From Suillus spraguei (taxonomy: Eukaryota; Basidiomycota; Agaricomycetes; Boletales; Suillaceae), in contig JABCPU010000385.1 of NCBI GenBank assembly GCA_016800925.1, positions 1-63,721 of the forward strand: 63,721 bases of DNA, written 5' to 3'. Position numbers and translations under genes: made by a program. How positions within the stretch are numbered: position 1 is the first letter of the stretch; the number at the start of each line of letters is the position of its first letter. Below are positions 10,648-21,468 of this stretch, in pieces. The notes under the pieces are model-generated. The model was given only the letters and a program-made list of their open reading frames with translations. It was not told the origin of the DNA and ran no database searches.

Positions 10648-11122
10648 TGTTACAAACTGGGGTGGCGTCACCAGTGACAGTGAAGAGACACAGGCGGTCT
10701 GCTGGGAGGTTCTTACAATGTCCAAAAGAGGACAAGGTGAAAGTACAAGGAACGCGTTCCGAGTACGATCAAGGGTCTGGCCTCAAGGACAAGTCCGAGA
10801 GGTTCTTCGAGAATAGAGACTAAGGCTAAGGAGTGCTTAGACTTAGAGACGATTCAAGGACGACTTAGGTTGGAGACCTAAGCAAAGGAGATTCCAGGTA
10901 AAACCCAGTAAGATTAAAGTAAGGAATCTACTACAAGTACACTGCTTAAATAGGCCAATATGTGCGCACAGACCAAGAGAGGCGTGGGAAAGTAAGTGCG
11001 TATCCAAATAAGGAAGGCAACTATAGTACAGATGCGTTGAGCATATGAGTCAGAGTCATGTGACATGATATACAAGTAAGGAAACAAAGAGAAAATGAAT
11101 AGGGGTACGTACAACTGTAACA
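10648..11122 (-). repeat. Element 1 5' LTR
   Basis: A 475-bp LTR with TG...CA ends, about 98% identical by eye to the LTR at 3469-3945. On its own strand it starts TGTTACAGTTGTACG and ends CAGTTTGTAACA. It contains the promoter and the presumed transcript start. Confidence 0.93.
10910..10952 (-). promoter_or_regulatory. TATA box and presumed transcript start in the LTR
   Basis: Minus strand: TATTTAAG at 10952-10945, then ACTTTAATCTT beginning at 10920, a normal TATA-to-start distance. The second motif is the exact complement of the primer-binding site, so this is where the self-priming model requires transcription to begin. Confidence 0.65.
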
Positions 11123-11127
11123 ATCAT

Positions 11128-12644
11128 ACAAATTGTCATTAAGATAGAACATACTGAGGGAATGTAGGCCACATGGTGACATGCAGATGATGTTGGCTTC
11201 CCTTGTGTATACTTGGACTGGTTGCCAGTACATGTAGAATGGCCACAGTGAAGCATCTCCAAAACTTGCAAGATGAGTCACATCTGACCATATCATGAGA
11301 GGTGCCAGTATATGTTCGAGATCATTGTCTGCTTCACAGGGAATAGCATTGATCTCAGCATAGGCGTCAAGCATCATAGGAGAGGAGTAAGCTTCAGAAA
11401 GACTTGGACAGTTTTTGTGTCGGAGACCTTCCAGTACTCTGTATAGGGCGTCATGTAGAAGGTTTTCGAAATGTTGTCCTCAAATGTCGAGCAGATGATT
11501 GATGTGAGTGAGCGGTGATAGATGCCTGGCACCTCGAGTTCTGGTGCATGTTTCTCAGATGGCCATGTCTGGTGTTCTTTTGGGAGGCATATTTTGACTG
11601 TTGACTGACACCAGCCAAATTCTTCTCACAGCGGATTTGTTTTGTCTTGCAGGTATGCATCCATTAGTTTGGACTCACGAGCACAATTGAAGCCAGGGAC
11701 ATCCTCCAATGCGAAGTTTGGGTGCCGATAAGCGAGCTAGTCAGTTAACTTCGGCATCAGACTTCTCATTGGTTCCTGTATAGCGCCAAGTCATCAGCAA
11801 TCCACACGTTGGATTGGTAAATGGATCAAAAATATGATCATTATCCACATCAGGAGGAGTGAATCCTGTAGTGGCATGCATGCTGGATGACTCTGTCACC
11901 TGTTCTCCTTCCAGCATTGGTGCGTCTGTGCGATTGATGAGAGATGAGTCATTGGGGGGAATAAATGTGGGGCGTGTTGGGTAGATTCGATATAGTCCCA
12001 TAGAATCGGGCTCTGTCTCAAATGACTCAGCCAATGGTTGGTTGATAGAAGGCAAACCTTTGTCAGAAGGCTGCAATAGAAGTCGTGGAGGAGATGGGAG
12101 ATGTATGGGCTGCTTTGGCATGTGTGCCAGGGGTATATCTGAGCCAGGAAGGTAGTCGACAAACTGTCGAGGCATGCAGATAGCACGCCCCAAACATTTT
12201 GAAACAACAGGTGGGGATGGGGTAGGTGGAAGTGTTTGGCCTGCAACAGGTGCATCCTAAAAGAAATTACTATGGATACACATAAATAACTAAATATGAA
12301 CTTACATCGTCAAATGGAGGTGCCTGACCTGAAGGCCCTGCAAGAGGTACATCCTGAAAAAATTAATATGAATACAGGCGCATAGTAGTTAAAAACCAAC
12401 TTACATCATCAAACGGAATGTCCTGATCAAGGTCAACATAGCCAAGTTCTTGCTCATTGAGGGTAGCTAAATGAGCCTTCTTATCACGAAGCTTGTTTGT
12501 CACTCATGATTTCCGCTTTTTCTCCTGTTTTTCACGAATCAAGTCTAAGGTGAAGGCGAGATTTTCCTTGCATTTCGAAGCATGAGCAGAAAGCTGTTTC
12601 TGTGTCTTGAAAGTTCTTTTACAAATGCAGTGGGGGAGATCCAT
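11128..12644 (-). pseudogene. Plavaka transposase, N-terminal segment
   Basis: The 5' part of the Plavaka gene begins at ATG 12644 with a C2H2-like finger (CICKRTFKTQKQLSAHASKC), typical of the family's N-terminus. Short exons follow, ending in PFDD at 12405 and about 12305 before 'gtaag' donors. Then come FVDYLPGSDIP, a YRIYPTRPTF block, MTWRYTGTNEKSD (about 11770), GWCQSTVKICLPKEHQTW (about 11605), VPGIYHRSL and MIWSDVTHLASFGDASLWPF (about 11290). A frameshift near 11220 separates the last block from NQSKYTQGKPTS and HHVAYIPS. A TGA at about 12504 interrupts the first exon. Two short exons encode similar D-x-P-x-A-G peptides, which suggests exon duplication. Confidence 0.75.
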
Positions 12645-13217
12645 GTGGTAGTAGTGAAAGTCTGCAGTGAAAGTTGAGAATATAAAGGCCAAGGAATTAA
12701 TGCACATGTCTGGAGTGCTACTCTGAGTCAGAGTTTGTGTTCTGTAGCGATAAGGTCAGATCAAATGATAGAAACCAGCTTGCCTCTATGATAAGTTATC
12801 CTTTAGAAGAGGAAAGGTTGGTTCCATCTGTGGAGATAAGGTAAGGATATCAAGCATGGTGAATGAGTCACTCGCAGCTCACATTCCAAGTTGGCCGTGT
12901 GAGTTCCATATCCGAGTCACAGGTAGTTGGTCAAGCGGCAGTAAGCATGGATCTAGCAAGGCAACGACACAGGTTAGAAAGAATCCACTGCACCTTGTAG
13001 GAGAGGTCCCAAAAAAATCAAGGTCTGAGACTTTTCATTCTTTGGAGAGGGTTAGGAATACTGAGTAGAAGGGTTGGGACTGCTGATCAAGGTTTAGGAA
13101 GGCTGAGCACTGTCATATATAGTGGTGGCCTGAGGTTTAGGTTGATACATTCAACACTCAGGCTATAGGCCCACTAAAGGTGGAAGGAGAGGATGTCTAC
13201 TCTAGATGATTTAGACG
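12645..13217. other. No gene seen
   Basis: This stretch lies between the Plavaka start and the Tc1 element. It holds only short ORFs with no recognisable motifs. The outer terminal repeat of the Plavaka element may be here, but I could not identify it. Confidence 0.4.
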
Positions 13218-13219
13218 TA

Positions 13220-13430
13220 CAGTGGCTCAAAAAACTGTCCGCATGTTTTGACATTTTTCACTATCTATGATATTGTGTGAGAATGAACAAATTCCTCAAG
13301 GACATACTTATACCACATTGTAGTATGGCTTCAGGGCTTTTATTTGAGCCCTACACCGTGGGAATCGGCGGAGATATGGTGGAGATATAAGGCTTATAAA
13401 ATGATGACTCATGTGGACAGTTTTTTGAGT
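13220..13430 (+). repeat. Tc1 left terminal inverted repeat
   Basis: About 211 bp, matching the reverse complement of 14626-14836 with a modest number of mismatches. Its outer 20-odd bases recur inverted at its inner end ('catgtggacagttttttgag' at 13410-13429), so each terminus is itself a foldback with two opposed copies of the likely transposase-binding motif. Confidence 0.88.
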
Positions 13431-13579
13431 GTATATTAAAACTATATAAATCATTATTTATGACACCATAAAAATCATGCCACTATTATATAAATTATAA
13501 AGTGGTGTCATTATGTTATTTTATGACTATATCTAACTATATAAACCAGAATATCTCATGTATCATAGTCATAATCACC

Positions 13580-14596
13580 ATGAAAGCCATCTCCTCTGCT
13601 CAAAGAGATAATATCCTCTCTCTGTCTTATGCTGGCCTCTCTGCTCACCAAATTTCCTCTAGAACTGGAGTATGCAAGTTCACTGTGGCCAAGTTCATCA
13701 AAGAAAGCCACCCAGACAAGGAAAACTCTTGTGGAGGACGTCCATCCAAGCTTACCTCTACTGACAAAAGGGCTATTATCCAACATATCACTACAGGAAA
13801 GGCTGATAATGCTGTCCAAGCCACCCATTATATCAATTCCACCATCACTACCCCTGTCTCTTCACAAACTGTGAGGAATGTTCTCAAGGCAGCTCATCTC
13901 GAGACAGTAACAAAGAAGAAAAAGCCTCTTCTCTCCATCAAACATAGGCAGAGAAGACTAGCCTTTGCCTTAGCTCATCAACACTGGACTGTAGAGGACT
14001 GGAAACGTGTTATATGGTCAGATGAGACCAAAATCAATAGGATTGGGTCAGATGGGAAGGTGTATGTATGGAAAAAGAAGGGAGATGGCCTAACAGACAG
14101 AGAGGTTAATGGGACTGTCAAGTTTGGAGGAGGTTCTTTAATGGTATGGGGCTGCATGGGATGGAATGGTGTGGGAATGCTTGCTGAGGTTGAGGGGAAG
14201 ATGAATGCTGAGCAGTATGTGGACATTTTAAATGACCACTTGCTGCCTAGCTTGGCAGAATCAGGGATTGATGAAGAAGATATCATTTTCCAACAGGATA
14301 ATGATCCCAAGCACACATCCAGAAGAGCTAGGGAATGGTTTGAAGAACATAACATCAATGTTCTTGACTGGCCAGCACAGTCTCCTGATGTCAATGTCAT
14401 TGAACATCTCTGGGGAACACTCAAGAAAAAGCTTCAAGCCTATGAAAACCCCCCTAAAGGAGTATGGGAGCTTTGGGAGAGAGTAGCAGTGGAATGGGGG
14501 AAGATCACAGCTGAGGATTGCCAGAAATTAATTGAGAGTATGCCTAGAAGGATAGAGGCAGTAATTAAAGCCAAGGGAGGTCATACAAAATACTAG
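13580..14596 (+). CDS. Tc1/mariner transposase, 338 aa
   Basis: A DDE transposase of the Tc1 group that cuts and pastes DNA at TA sites. ATG 13580 (MKAISSAQRD) is chosen because the usual Tc1 N-terminal helix-turn-helix starts there (AGLSAHQISSRTGVCKFTVA, about residues 17-36). Catalytic residues: first D in VIWSDETKINRIG, second D in FQQDNDPKHTS, and E in PDVNVIEHLWGTLKKKL, with about 34 residues between the second D and the E (DD34E). The usual GG(S/G)-x-M-V-W-G block is present (GGGSLMVWGCMG). The length equals the family norm of about 340 aa, and there are no stops or frameshifts, unlike almost every other transposon gene in the window. Confidence 0.93.
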   Translation: MKAISSAQRDNILSLSYAGLSAHQISSRTGVCKFTVAKFIKESHPDKENSCGGRPSKLTSTDKRAIIQHITTGKADNAVQATHYINSTITTPVSSQTVRNVLKAAHLETVTKKKKPLLSIKHRQRRLAFALAHQHWTVEDWKRVIWSDETKINRIGSDGKVYVWKKKGDGLTDREVNGTVKFGGGSLMVWGCMGWNGVGMLAEVEGKMNAEQYVDILNDHLLPSLAESGIDEEDIIFQQDNDPKHTSRRAREWFEEHNINVLDWPAQSPDVNVIEHLWGTLKKKLQAYENPPKGVWELWERVAVEWGKITAEDCQKLIESMPRRIEAVIKAKGGHTKY

Positions 14597-14625
14597 AATA
14601 CCTGGTTATTACTGTAAAATACTTG

Positions 14626-14836
14626 AGTCAAAAAACTGTCCGCATGAGTCACCATTTTGTGAGCCTTGTATCTCCACCATATCTCCACAGATTCCCACGG
14701 TGTAGGGCTCAAATGAAAGCCCTGAAGCCATACTACAATGTGGTATCAGCATGTTTTTGAGGCATTTGTTTGTTCTCACACAATATTATAGATAGTGAAA
14801 AATGCCAAAACATGCGGACAGTTTTTTGAGCCACTG
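14626..14836 (-). repeat. Tc1 right terminal inverted repeat
   Basis: The mirror of the left repeat, ending in ...GAGCCACTG at 14836 before the TA. It also carries an inverted copy of the outer motif at its inner end ('tcaaaaaactgtccgcatga', 14628-14647). Confidence 0.88.
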
Positions 14837-14974
14837 TAGATGTGGTTGATGTTGCTGCTGTCAATGATAGCATACTGAAGTTGGTTGGAAGACATAGCAG
14901 GTACATATTCAGAGCCCCTTCAGTAACAAACTCCATATTATATGAGGCAACTGATGTGCATAATATCCCATCTA

Positions 14975-15545
14975 AGATGGGCCAGCAGATGATGGGCTGA
15001 TAATGAAGATATACTCGATATTAACAGATGGGCCGGGAGGAATATTATTTCCGATGAATATGGGTGGGCTCATCTAGGTAATATGTAGAGTAGGATGAAC
15101 ATGTATATTATAGATAGGTGGGCTGAAGAGAGATGTATATTATATAGATGGGTGGGCCAGAGGAGCAGCTTATTGCATATCATATAGATGGATTGGCCAA
15201 GGTAGTAGAATATCATATAGATGGGTGGGCTGACATAGGGTATATTACATAGATGGATGGGCCAAGATATTTGTTATCATATAAACGGGTGGGCCGAGGT
15301 AGTTGACACAGAGTATATTACATAGATGGGTGGGCCAACATAGAAGGTATATTATGTAGATGGGTGGGCCAAGCAAATTGTTATCATATCAAGAGGTGGG
15401 CCGAGGTAGTTGTATATCATATATACAATATATCATATAGACATATCAGCTGAGGCAGTAGTATATTATACAGATGGGTGGGCCAAGATGGTTGATATCA
15501 TATACATGGGTGGGCCCAGAAGAATGAGTGTTATAAAATCAGTGG
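14975..15545. repeat. Degenerate tandem repeat, AGATGGGTGGGCC motif
   Basis: About fifteen irregular copies of a unit of roughly 30-45 bp built around 'atcatatagatgggtgggccaa', with diverged spacers. No ORF runs through it. It reads as an old minisatellite. Confidence 0.75.
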
Positions 15546-15707
15546 GTTGAAAGGGTTGGACAACATACTAATCAGTGTGTTGATGTAGGCACCAGTACAT
15601 ACCCACTATACCCTATCATCGACCACCGAAACAAGAAACACAAAACACTGAAGATGCAACACTTTGTAAACTAGACTAGTATCTAGTACATTATTGAGTA
15701 CTGAGTA

Positions 15708-16312
15708 CCAGGTAACATCTACCAATGTCTGGGCAGCTAATATTGACATCCGGGCAACTAATATGGATGTCCGGGTAATTACAAATCAGGAAGTACCGAG
15801 TGCCGAGTTCTGGGTACCAAGGTCCAGGCATCAAGCACTGACACATGAAAATAAAACATTGTCAATTGAACAAATCACAAAGTACCGAATACTGAATGCC
15901 AAGTTCTGGGCACCAAGTCCTGGATACAAGCACAGACACGAAAATTAAACATTGTCAATCAAAAGAATCATGAAGTACCGAATGCCAAGTGCCAAGTTCC
16001 AGCATTCGGTATTCAGTACTTTGTTATTTGTGCAATTGACAATGTTTTATTTTCGTGTGTTGGTGCTTGATACCCGGGCCTCGGTGCCCGGAACTCAGCA
16101 TTCAGTATTCGGTACTTTGTGATTTGTTCAATTGACAATGTTTTATTTTTGTGTGTCAGTGCTTGATGCCCGGACCTTGGTACCCAGAACTTGGCACTCA
16201 GTACTTCCTGATTTGTAATTACCTGAACATCGATATTACCTACCCAGACATCCATATCAGTTGCCTGGATGTCAATATTAGCTACCCGGATGTCAGTAGA
16301 TGTTAACTGGAA
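15708..16312. repeat. Foldback (inverted-repeat) element R3
   Basis: A large imperfect palindrome. The left arm (15708-about 15996) begins 'ccaggtaacatctac' and the right arm (about 16002-16312) ends with its complement 'gtagatgttaactgg'. Each arm contains two direct copies of a unit of about 110 bp with 'caattgacaatgttttatt' or its complement. There is no coding sequence. I saw no clear target duplication. Confidence 0.75.
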
Positions 16313-16329
16313 CTTGATGATTTCATTCA

Positions 16330-17038
16330 TGTGTCGGTGTTAGCGACCTAGCCAGGCGCTAAGGAACTTGAGTGGTGTCTGTGATGGGTGCTCTATAAAG
16401 AGCGGTGGCCTGTGCATATCGGTTGCCTAGCGTGGAGTGTGCTAGTTGCATCGGGTTTGAGGTGGGTGCAATGTGCTGTCTCACAACCATGTCTCAGTGA
16501 TGGGTTCTACAATGATCAAATAGACTTAGAAGCGATGAGCTTCTAAGAAGTCGAAGTATAGACAATGAGCTTAACAAAGCTTATCAAAAGAAAGTTCAGG
16601 GTCAGAGATCAAGTAGATTCAAGTTAAAGAAGTACAAAGGCTATCTGTGTGTATTTATACGTAAGATTGGAGCAGAGCGCAAATATGTAAATATTACTGT
16701 ATTAAGTATGGAGTCAGATAGCCAATAGAAGGATGCATGCCCGTGAATGAGTCAGAGGCATATGAACCAATGAAAGCACACATGTGCGAAAGGGAGTCAT
16801 AGGTGTGGAGCTGAAGGTATAAAGGGTACAAGCCAATGAGGCAATGCACAAGTCAAGAAGGAAAATGTGAAGGAAAATATAAAAGGAAATATGACACCAA
16901 TCATAGTCTGAGAGCCAACAGGTTGCATGAGTGAACCAAAGGGAAGCATGAAACACAAAGGGGACACATGAAGTGTGAGGCATGGGAATGAGCATGAAAG
17001 GCGAAAGTGAGTGCAAAGTGCACGAAGAAGGTGACACA
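16330..17038 (-). repeat. Possible solo LTR without target duplication
   Basis: A 709-bp block that interrupts R3-family sequence, with short inverted ends (TGTGTCGG... and ...GGTGACACA) and a TATAAATAC motif on the minus strand at about 16653-16661. The flanking 5-mers (attca and gtact) do not match, so the LTR call rests on the ends and the abrupt junctions only. No gene is visible in it. Confidence 0.35.
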
Positions 17039-17350
17039 GTACTTTGTGATTTGTTCAATTGACAATGTTTTATTTTCATGTATTGGTGCTTGATACCTGG
17101 ACCTTGGTGCCCAGAACTTGGCATTCAGTATTTGGTACTTTGTGATTTGTTCAATTGACAATGTTTTATTTTTGTGTGTCAGTGCTTGATGCCTGGACCT
17201 TGGTGTCTGGAACTCAGCACTCGGTACTTCGTGATTTGAAATTACCTGGATGTTGATTTTAACTACCCGGACATCCATATTAGTTGCCTGGATGTCAATA
17301 TTAGCTGGCCAGACATCGGTAGATGTTGGCTGGAACTTGATGATTTCATT
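17039..17350. repeat. R3 repeat, single arm
   Basis: This has the same order of motifs as the right arm of the R3 palindrome ('gtactttgtgatttgttc', 'caattgacaatgttttatt', then 'gatgatttcatt'). No partner arm follows. Confidence 0.7.
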
Positions 17351-17460
17351 CTTTGGGTATATGAGAGGTACACAATGCATTTTAGCAACATTTACAGAAA
17401 TCTAACACTACCAAATTATGAAGACATGTCAACCTCGTCCAGATAACCTTCATCACCACC

Positions 17461-17587
17461 TTCAACTTCAACAGACCTCAACATCCATGTCATCCAGAGA
17501 ATCATATTCTGGGAAGAGGTTGCATGGATCATCTGGAACCACAATGTCTCCAGCAGTTGGGGGAGTAGGTGATGGGTCCAGGGCTAG
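17461..17587 (-). pseudogene. Unrecognised acidic ORF, 3' part (split by solo LTR)
   Basis: After removal of the LTR at 17588-18356 and one GCTAG copy, the frame from 18754-18357 continues here without interruption (VQLALDPSPTPPTAGD, then FPEYDSLDDMDVEVC) to a TGA. A one-base shift would extend it to a more acidic end at about 17418. I do not recognise the protein. Confidence 0.5.
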
Positions 17588-18356
17588 TGTTAAGACTGTA
17601 CTCAAGGGTAGAGAGATCTGAAGGGCTTTGGCCTCAGTTCGTACACTGTGCCCCTTTCTCGAGTAATGCCCTTTATTTCAGGGAGGAGTTATTCGTCCGA
17701 AGACCCGGAAGGGGTTGCGTGACGGATCCGGGTGTCCGAAGGTGTCGGATATAATACGTCCGAAGGTAATTCGGAACGTAAGGAGAGGAAAGAGGGTAAG
17801 GCTAGTTTCGGAACGAGTTCTTAACTAGAAACTAACGGAGTTGGACTATCCGAAGATAGAGTCGGAGGTATGGACTATAGGAGTCAATCCTAAGTCTCGG
17901 AAGGTGACTTAGAGCGGAGAGTGGCTTAAGTCCGGAGGAGGCAGAATGAGCAGAATCTAAGATGATATTCGAACTAAGGTTCTACGGAGATCTACAAGTG
18001 GTTTATATACAGTAAGTTTCTAAGACAGATAATTAGCAAGTCCGGGACCGAGGGCTATGTACGAAGTGTAACGGAAGTCTATTAGTTATTGCACAGCGGA
18101 TCAGTAAGCATGAATCGGAAATGAACACAGGAAACGGATCAGTAACACAGGACGGAAATATAAACAGCCGGAGTACCGGTAGTAGGAGAAATGACGAAAG
18201 GAGATAGACGCAGATGTTCACCAGGGAGTTAAGGTGCGAGAAGTGAGTACATTCGGGAGGGTGGTCCGGACAGGATCTGTGGACCGGACGGATATGGAAA
18301 CGATCGGATCCGGACGGATATGATCGGATCTGAGATTAGAAGTATGGTATATGACA
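17588..18356 (-). repeat. Solo LTR, family B, with GCTAG duplication
   Basis: A 769-bp LTR running (on the + strand) from TGTTAAGACTGTAC to GGTATATGACA. It has a perfect duplication GCTAG at 17583-17587 and 18357-18361. It is the inverted match of 22103-22872. It is rich in 'tccgaag' words and contains no gene. Confidence 0.92.
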
Positions 18357-18754
18357 GCTAGTTGAACTTGGCTCAGCTCAAATATAAGACCCTCAATAGA
18401 AGAGAAATCCTCAATTTTTGAGGGAGTGGGCTCCATCTCAGGCATTGAAAGATCAATGAGAGGTGCAAATGCAGATTGGAGGGCTGACATTGTTCCAATG
18501 ACTGATTGATCAAGCAACAAAGATGTTTCAACTGTCAGAGTAGCAGGAAGGGGAAATGAGGGATGGCGATCCATGGTTTTGCGACGAAGGCTCTCATGTT
18601 GCCTGGTGAGTGTATCAATAAGCTGGGCCTGCTCATCAACACGATCCTCAAGAGTCTTGATGCGCTGGGCACTATCACAAATAGTCATTGCCATGGAATG
18701 GAGGTCTGCTCGCTTGGTTCTGGTGGTTATCACAAGAGAAGAGAGGAGCAAGGA
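18357..18754 (-). pseudogene. Unrecognised coiled-coil ORF, 5' part
   Basis: Minus-strand ORF with a predicted coiled coil (SAQRIKTLEDRVDEQAQLI and DTLTRQHESLRRK), then a proline- and leucine-rich part (PSFPLPATLTVETSLLLDQS, MSALQSAFAPLIDLSMPEME). It runs into the solo LTR at 18356 and resumes at 17587 in the same frame. Its own start appears to be cut off at 18754-18755 by the next repeat. The family is unknown; a transposon-associated protein is possible, given the neighbours. Confidence 0.5.
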
Positions 18755-19576
18755 TGTTGTAATGAACATATTGGCGCTGGGCTTAAAACCTCATCTTTTG
18801 ACACTCGTCTCACATCTACAGGAGTTACCACTTGTCCATGGCCATCTTACCCCTTTAGCAGTACTGGCGGCATCCCATGCTTACCGCACACCATACCGAC
18901 TACCGCACCACGTCCCACGTACCGATGTCCTCCCATGTCCTTGCCGTGTCTGCATAGCTCCATTTGGTGCGTTGTTTGTTTTCTGTTTGTTATCGCTGAT
19001 TCCATGGCAAGCCTTATTACATGTTGCCTCGTGCCGCAGCGCCTCGTGCTATGTTTACTTATGGCGGTTACTACACTCCAGCACTACTGATCTCACCTAG
19101 AGTATTCCGAGTACATACGATTTAGGATATAAGCACCGCATACCCCGCACAATAAAAACACCTGATTTTACACCATTACATGTACTATAGGTCAGGATTA
19201 TTGTCTAGCTCTGGATCCACCCAGTAGTGGACATAGTCTTTAAAGTTTCCTTATCGCTCATTAATCTACCATGCTCGTTCTCCATTACCGCTGGCATACC
19301 GCTGGACTTTTGACTGTTATTTTGACTGAACTTCTCACGCACTGCTACTTTACCGCTGAAAGTACTATGGCTTCCTTTACTGTTTCCTTGCGCTGCTCGC
19401 AACCTTACTGCTACCGCTGACATCATTGCTTGACGCAACTGTTACTGACTATATCTCGACCGCACCGCTACGCCCAATGCTAGTTCTGGCGGTATCATCG
19501 CTGACCACGGCAAAATACCACTGACCTCAATGCTTGTTTCGCACATAAGTTAGACTCGAACTTGCCCATACTAATA
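18755..19576 (-). repeat. Possible 3' LTR remnant (family E)
   Basis: An 822-bp block with ends TGTTGTAATG... and ...CATACTAATA (one change from the expected CTAACA). On the minus strand it is preceded at 19577-19592 by a purine-rich AAAGGGGGAGCC, as expected for a polypurine tract followed by a 3' LTR. No partner LTR was found. Overlapping ORFs here have no known motifs. Confidence 0.4.
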
Positions 19577-19592
19577 GGCTCCCCCTTTAGGG

Positions 19593-20140
19593 TTGAATGC
19601 TCTTGTTCTCACAAGTGAAGCAGACTAGACGGAGCGCAAGACTCACATACTAGTCTAGGCTGTGGTTTATCTACAGCCCAGGCTAGGTACAATGTCTTGG
19701 ATTGCTACATTGTTACAGATGTAGATACAAGAGGTTTGAACTAAAGAGCTACTACAGCGAAACCAGCTAACTATATACACATATTTGAAACTGAGATACA
19801 AACTGAGTCTAAACTACTAGCCAATCATAAAATAGAAATGAGAATCATACGATGTGATAATTGTGACATTGTGACATCATATTCTAGAAGATTCTTAAGA
19901 TCACGTGATACTATCTTATCTTATCTTTTTTGATAGTGTCATAGAAGATCTCTTCATCTTCATCAGGGAGCTTGGTTATAGAAGCAGATATAGGGATTTC
20001 AGTAAGGTTAGGGTTTGTCTTAGCACTGGGTTTAGACACTTTAGGGAAATTGAGGAAAGAATAATAATGTGTATTTGGAATTCATGACAGCCTCCCATCT
20101 GAATAAACTGTCATCATCATTGCTAGCATACTACTCCTGC
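19593..20140. other. No gene seen; probable retroelement remnant
   Basis: This lies on the internal side of the family E LTR. It is A/T-rich with no recognisable ORF, consistent with a decayed 3' internal region of an LTR element. Confidence 0.3.
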
Positions 20141-20141
20141 A

Positions 20142-20690
20142 TTGCACATGTCTGAATTAAATCCATCTCCTCCTGCTACTCCTGTACTGTCTGTATCTGA
20201 ATTAAATTCACCTCCTGCATCCACTTCTGCTACTAAAGGTTCCAGAAATGCATATGATCCCCCCCATAATGAGTCATGCAGATATTGCTGCAACATTGGC
20301 AATGGCTGCATCATGTGTTCAAGCCTGTATCAGTCAATATCAGATGGAGGCTGCCGAGAACAATGTTCCTTCCAGTTGGATAATGTACTTCAAAGCCAGA
20401 ATCCAATGGGAGATCACTGTAAGCCATTGGACTGATGACTGTGGTTGGCAATATGCTGAGATTGCCAACAGAGTTTTGTGACACTGATTCTGCAGTACTC
20501 AGCTGCAAGGAACATTATTTTGGTTATGCCACCCCCTATCACTCATATTCTTCTCTTGTTTCCCCAGCTCACATGGAACGCAATTATGGACCACATCTTT
20601 TCATCCCACCTATCTGAGTTTCATCTGGTCACAGATTTCGGAGAACCCTCCAGGATTGTATCCTCCTATAATACTCTGTGGTAGACAGGG
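20142..20690 (+). other. Short overlapping ORFs, unrecognised
   Basis: Two overlapping frames encode a serine/proline-rich start (LNPSPPATPVLSVSELNSPP) and then an alanine-rich helical part (SHADIAATLAMAASCVQACI) with later HILLLFPQLTWNAIMDHIF. They look like a decayed gene with frameshifts, but I do not recognise it. Confidence 0.3.
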
Positions 20691-21059
20691 GACACCACAA
20701 TCCCTAACTAACCATGGCAATGGGATAGGGTAATAGTTTCCTGTCACTTTCACTACCAGCATTGGCTGGTGAGCATTATTTCCAATCTTCCTTGATAGAT
20801 ATCTAATACAATCTAGAGCAGCAATGACAACAATGGTCTCATCCTTCCAGAGAAGGTGGACGGCACCCCAGCTCCATCACTGGTGGGACTTAAGTGGATT
20901 AAGGAACACCTGGTGTCATTGATTCAGGACCATCAGGAGGGCATCTGTGACAAGATGGTGGAGATTGATATGTACACTGACAACCTAGCCCATTTGAGGA
21001 AAGCCATAGGGAATAATCACCATTAAATGTTAGTGTATCTGGATGTATGTTGTATAGAT

Positions 21060-21420
21060 CTTTGACTGGAGAGCATGAGTAATGAGTTGATAAGTTCCAG
21101 GCATCGAGTACCAGGTGTTGAGTGCCAAATACAAAATACTGAATGCCAAATGCCAAATGCCAAGTATCAATCTCTGGGTATTGAGTTCTGACTGGGTATC
21201 AACTGCTGGGTGCCAAGTGCCAAAACCAGGCACGCAGCACAGTTTTATTGTAGTTTGGTGTGTTCAGGTACTCCATGCCCAGAACTCAGTGCCTGAAGCC
21301 TGGTGCTTTGTACTTGCTGATTTGTTTAATTTATGACATACCTGGAACTCACTTTTAGGGACATGGAACTTGATTTTAGTTCACTGGACATCAATAGATG
21401 GCACTAACATTGGTAATTGG
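21060..21420. repeat. Diverged R3-type repeat
   Basis: This uses the vocabulary of the R3 palindrome ('gagtaccaggtgttgagtgcc', 'gcccagaactcagtgcctg', 'gctgatttgtttaatt'), including opposed copies that make an imperfect foldback. It is much more diverged than the copies at 15.7-17.3 kb. Confidence 0.5.
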
Positions 21421-21468
21421 TATTTGACAGTAGATACTATCACATGTGTACTAAGCTATTTGCCTGAT

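Larger units (their letters stand above)
3469..11122 (-). mobile_element. Element 1: Ty3/gypsy chromovirus, near complete
   Basis: A 7654-bp LTR retrotransposon transcribed leftward. The LTRs (3469-3945 and 10648-11122) differ by about seven substitutions and one 2-bp indel by eye, so it is young. A perfect duplication ATCAT lies at 3464-3468 and 11123-11127. Order along its own strand: 5' LTR, self-complementary primer site, gag, protease-RT-RNase H-integrase-chromodomain, a third ORF, polypurine tract, 3' LTR. Gag has one nonsense codon and pol three, but the third ORF is open. It sits in an intron of the Plavaka transposase gene. Confidence 0.95.
13220..14836 (+). mobile_element. Tc1/mariner element with long inverted repeats
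   Basis: A 1617-bp element flanked by TA at 13218-13219 and 14837-14838. Both ends begin CAGTGGCTCAAAAAACTGTC. The terminal inverted repeats are about 211 bp. It encodes one intact transposase and looks structurally complete, so it may be active or recently active. Confidence 0.93.

Noticed and set aside
14975..15545. CRISPR-like array
   Set aside because: Unit length and spacing are irregular, copies are strongly diverged, and the setting is eukaryotic. It is a degenerate minisatellite.
18563..19100. Two overlapping 175-codon plus-strand ORFs
   Set aside because: They overlap a better minus-strand coiled-coil frame and a likely LTR, and have no recognisable motif.
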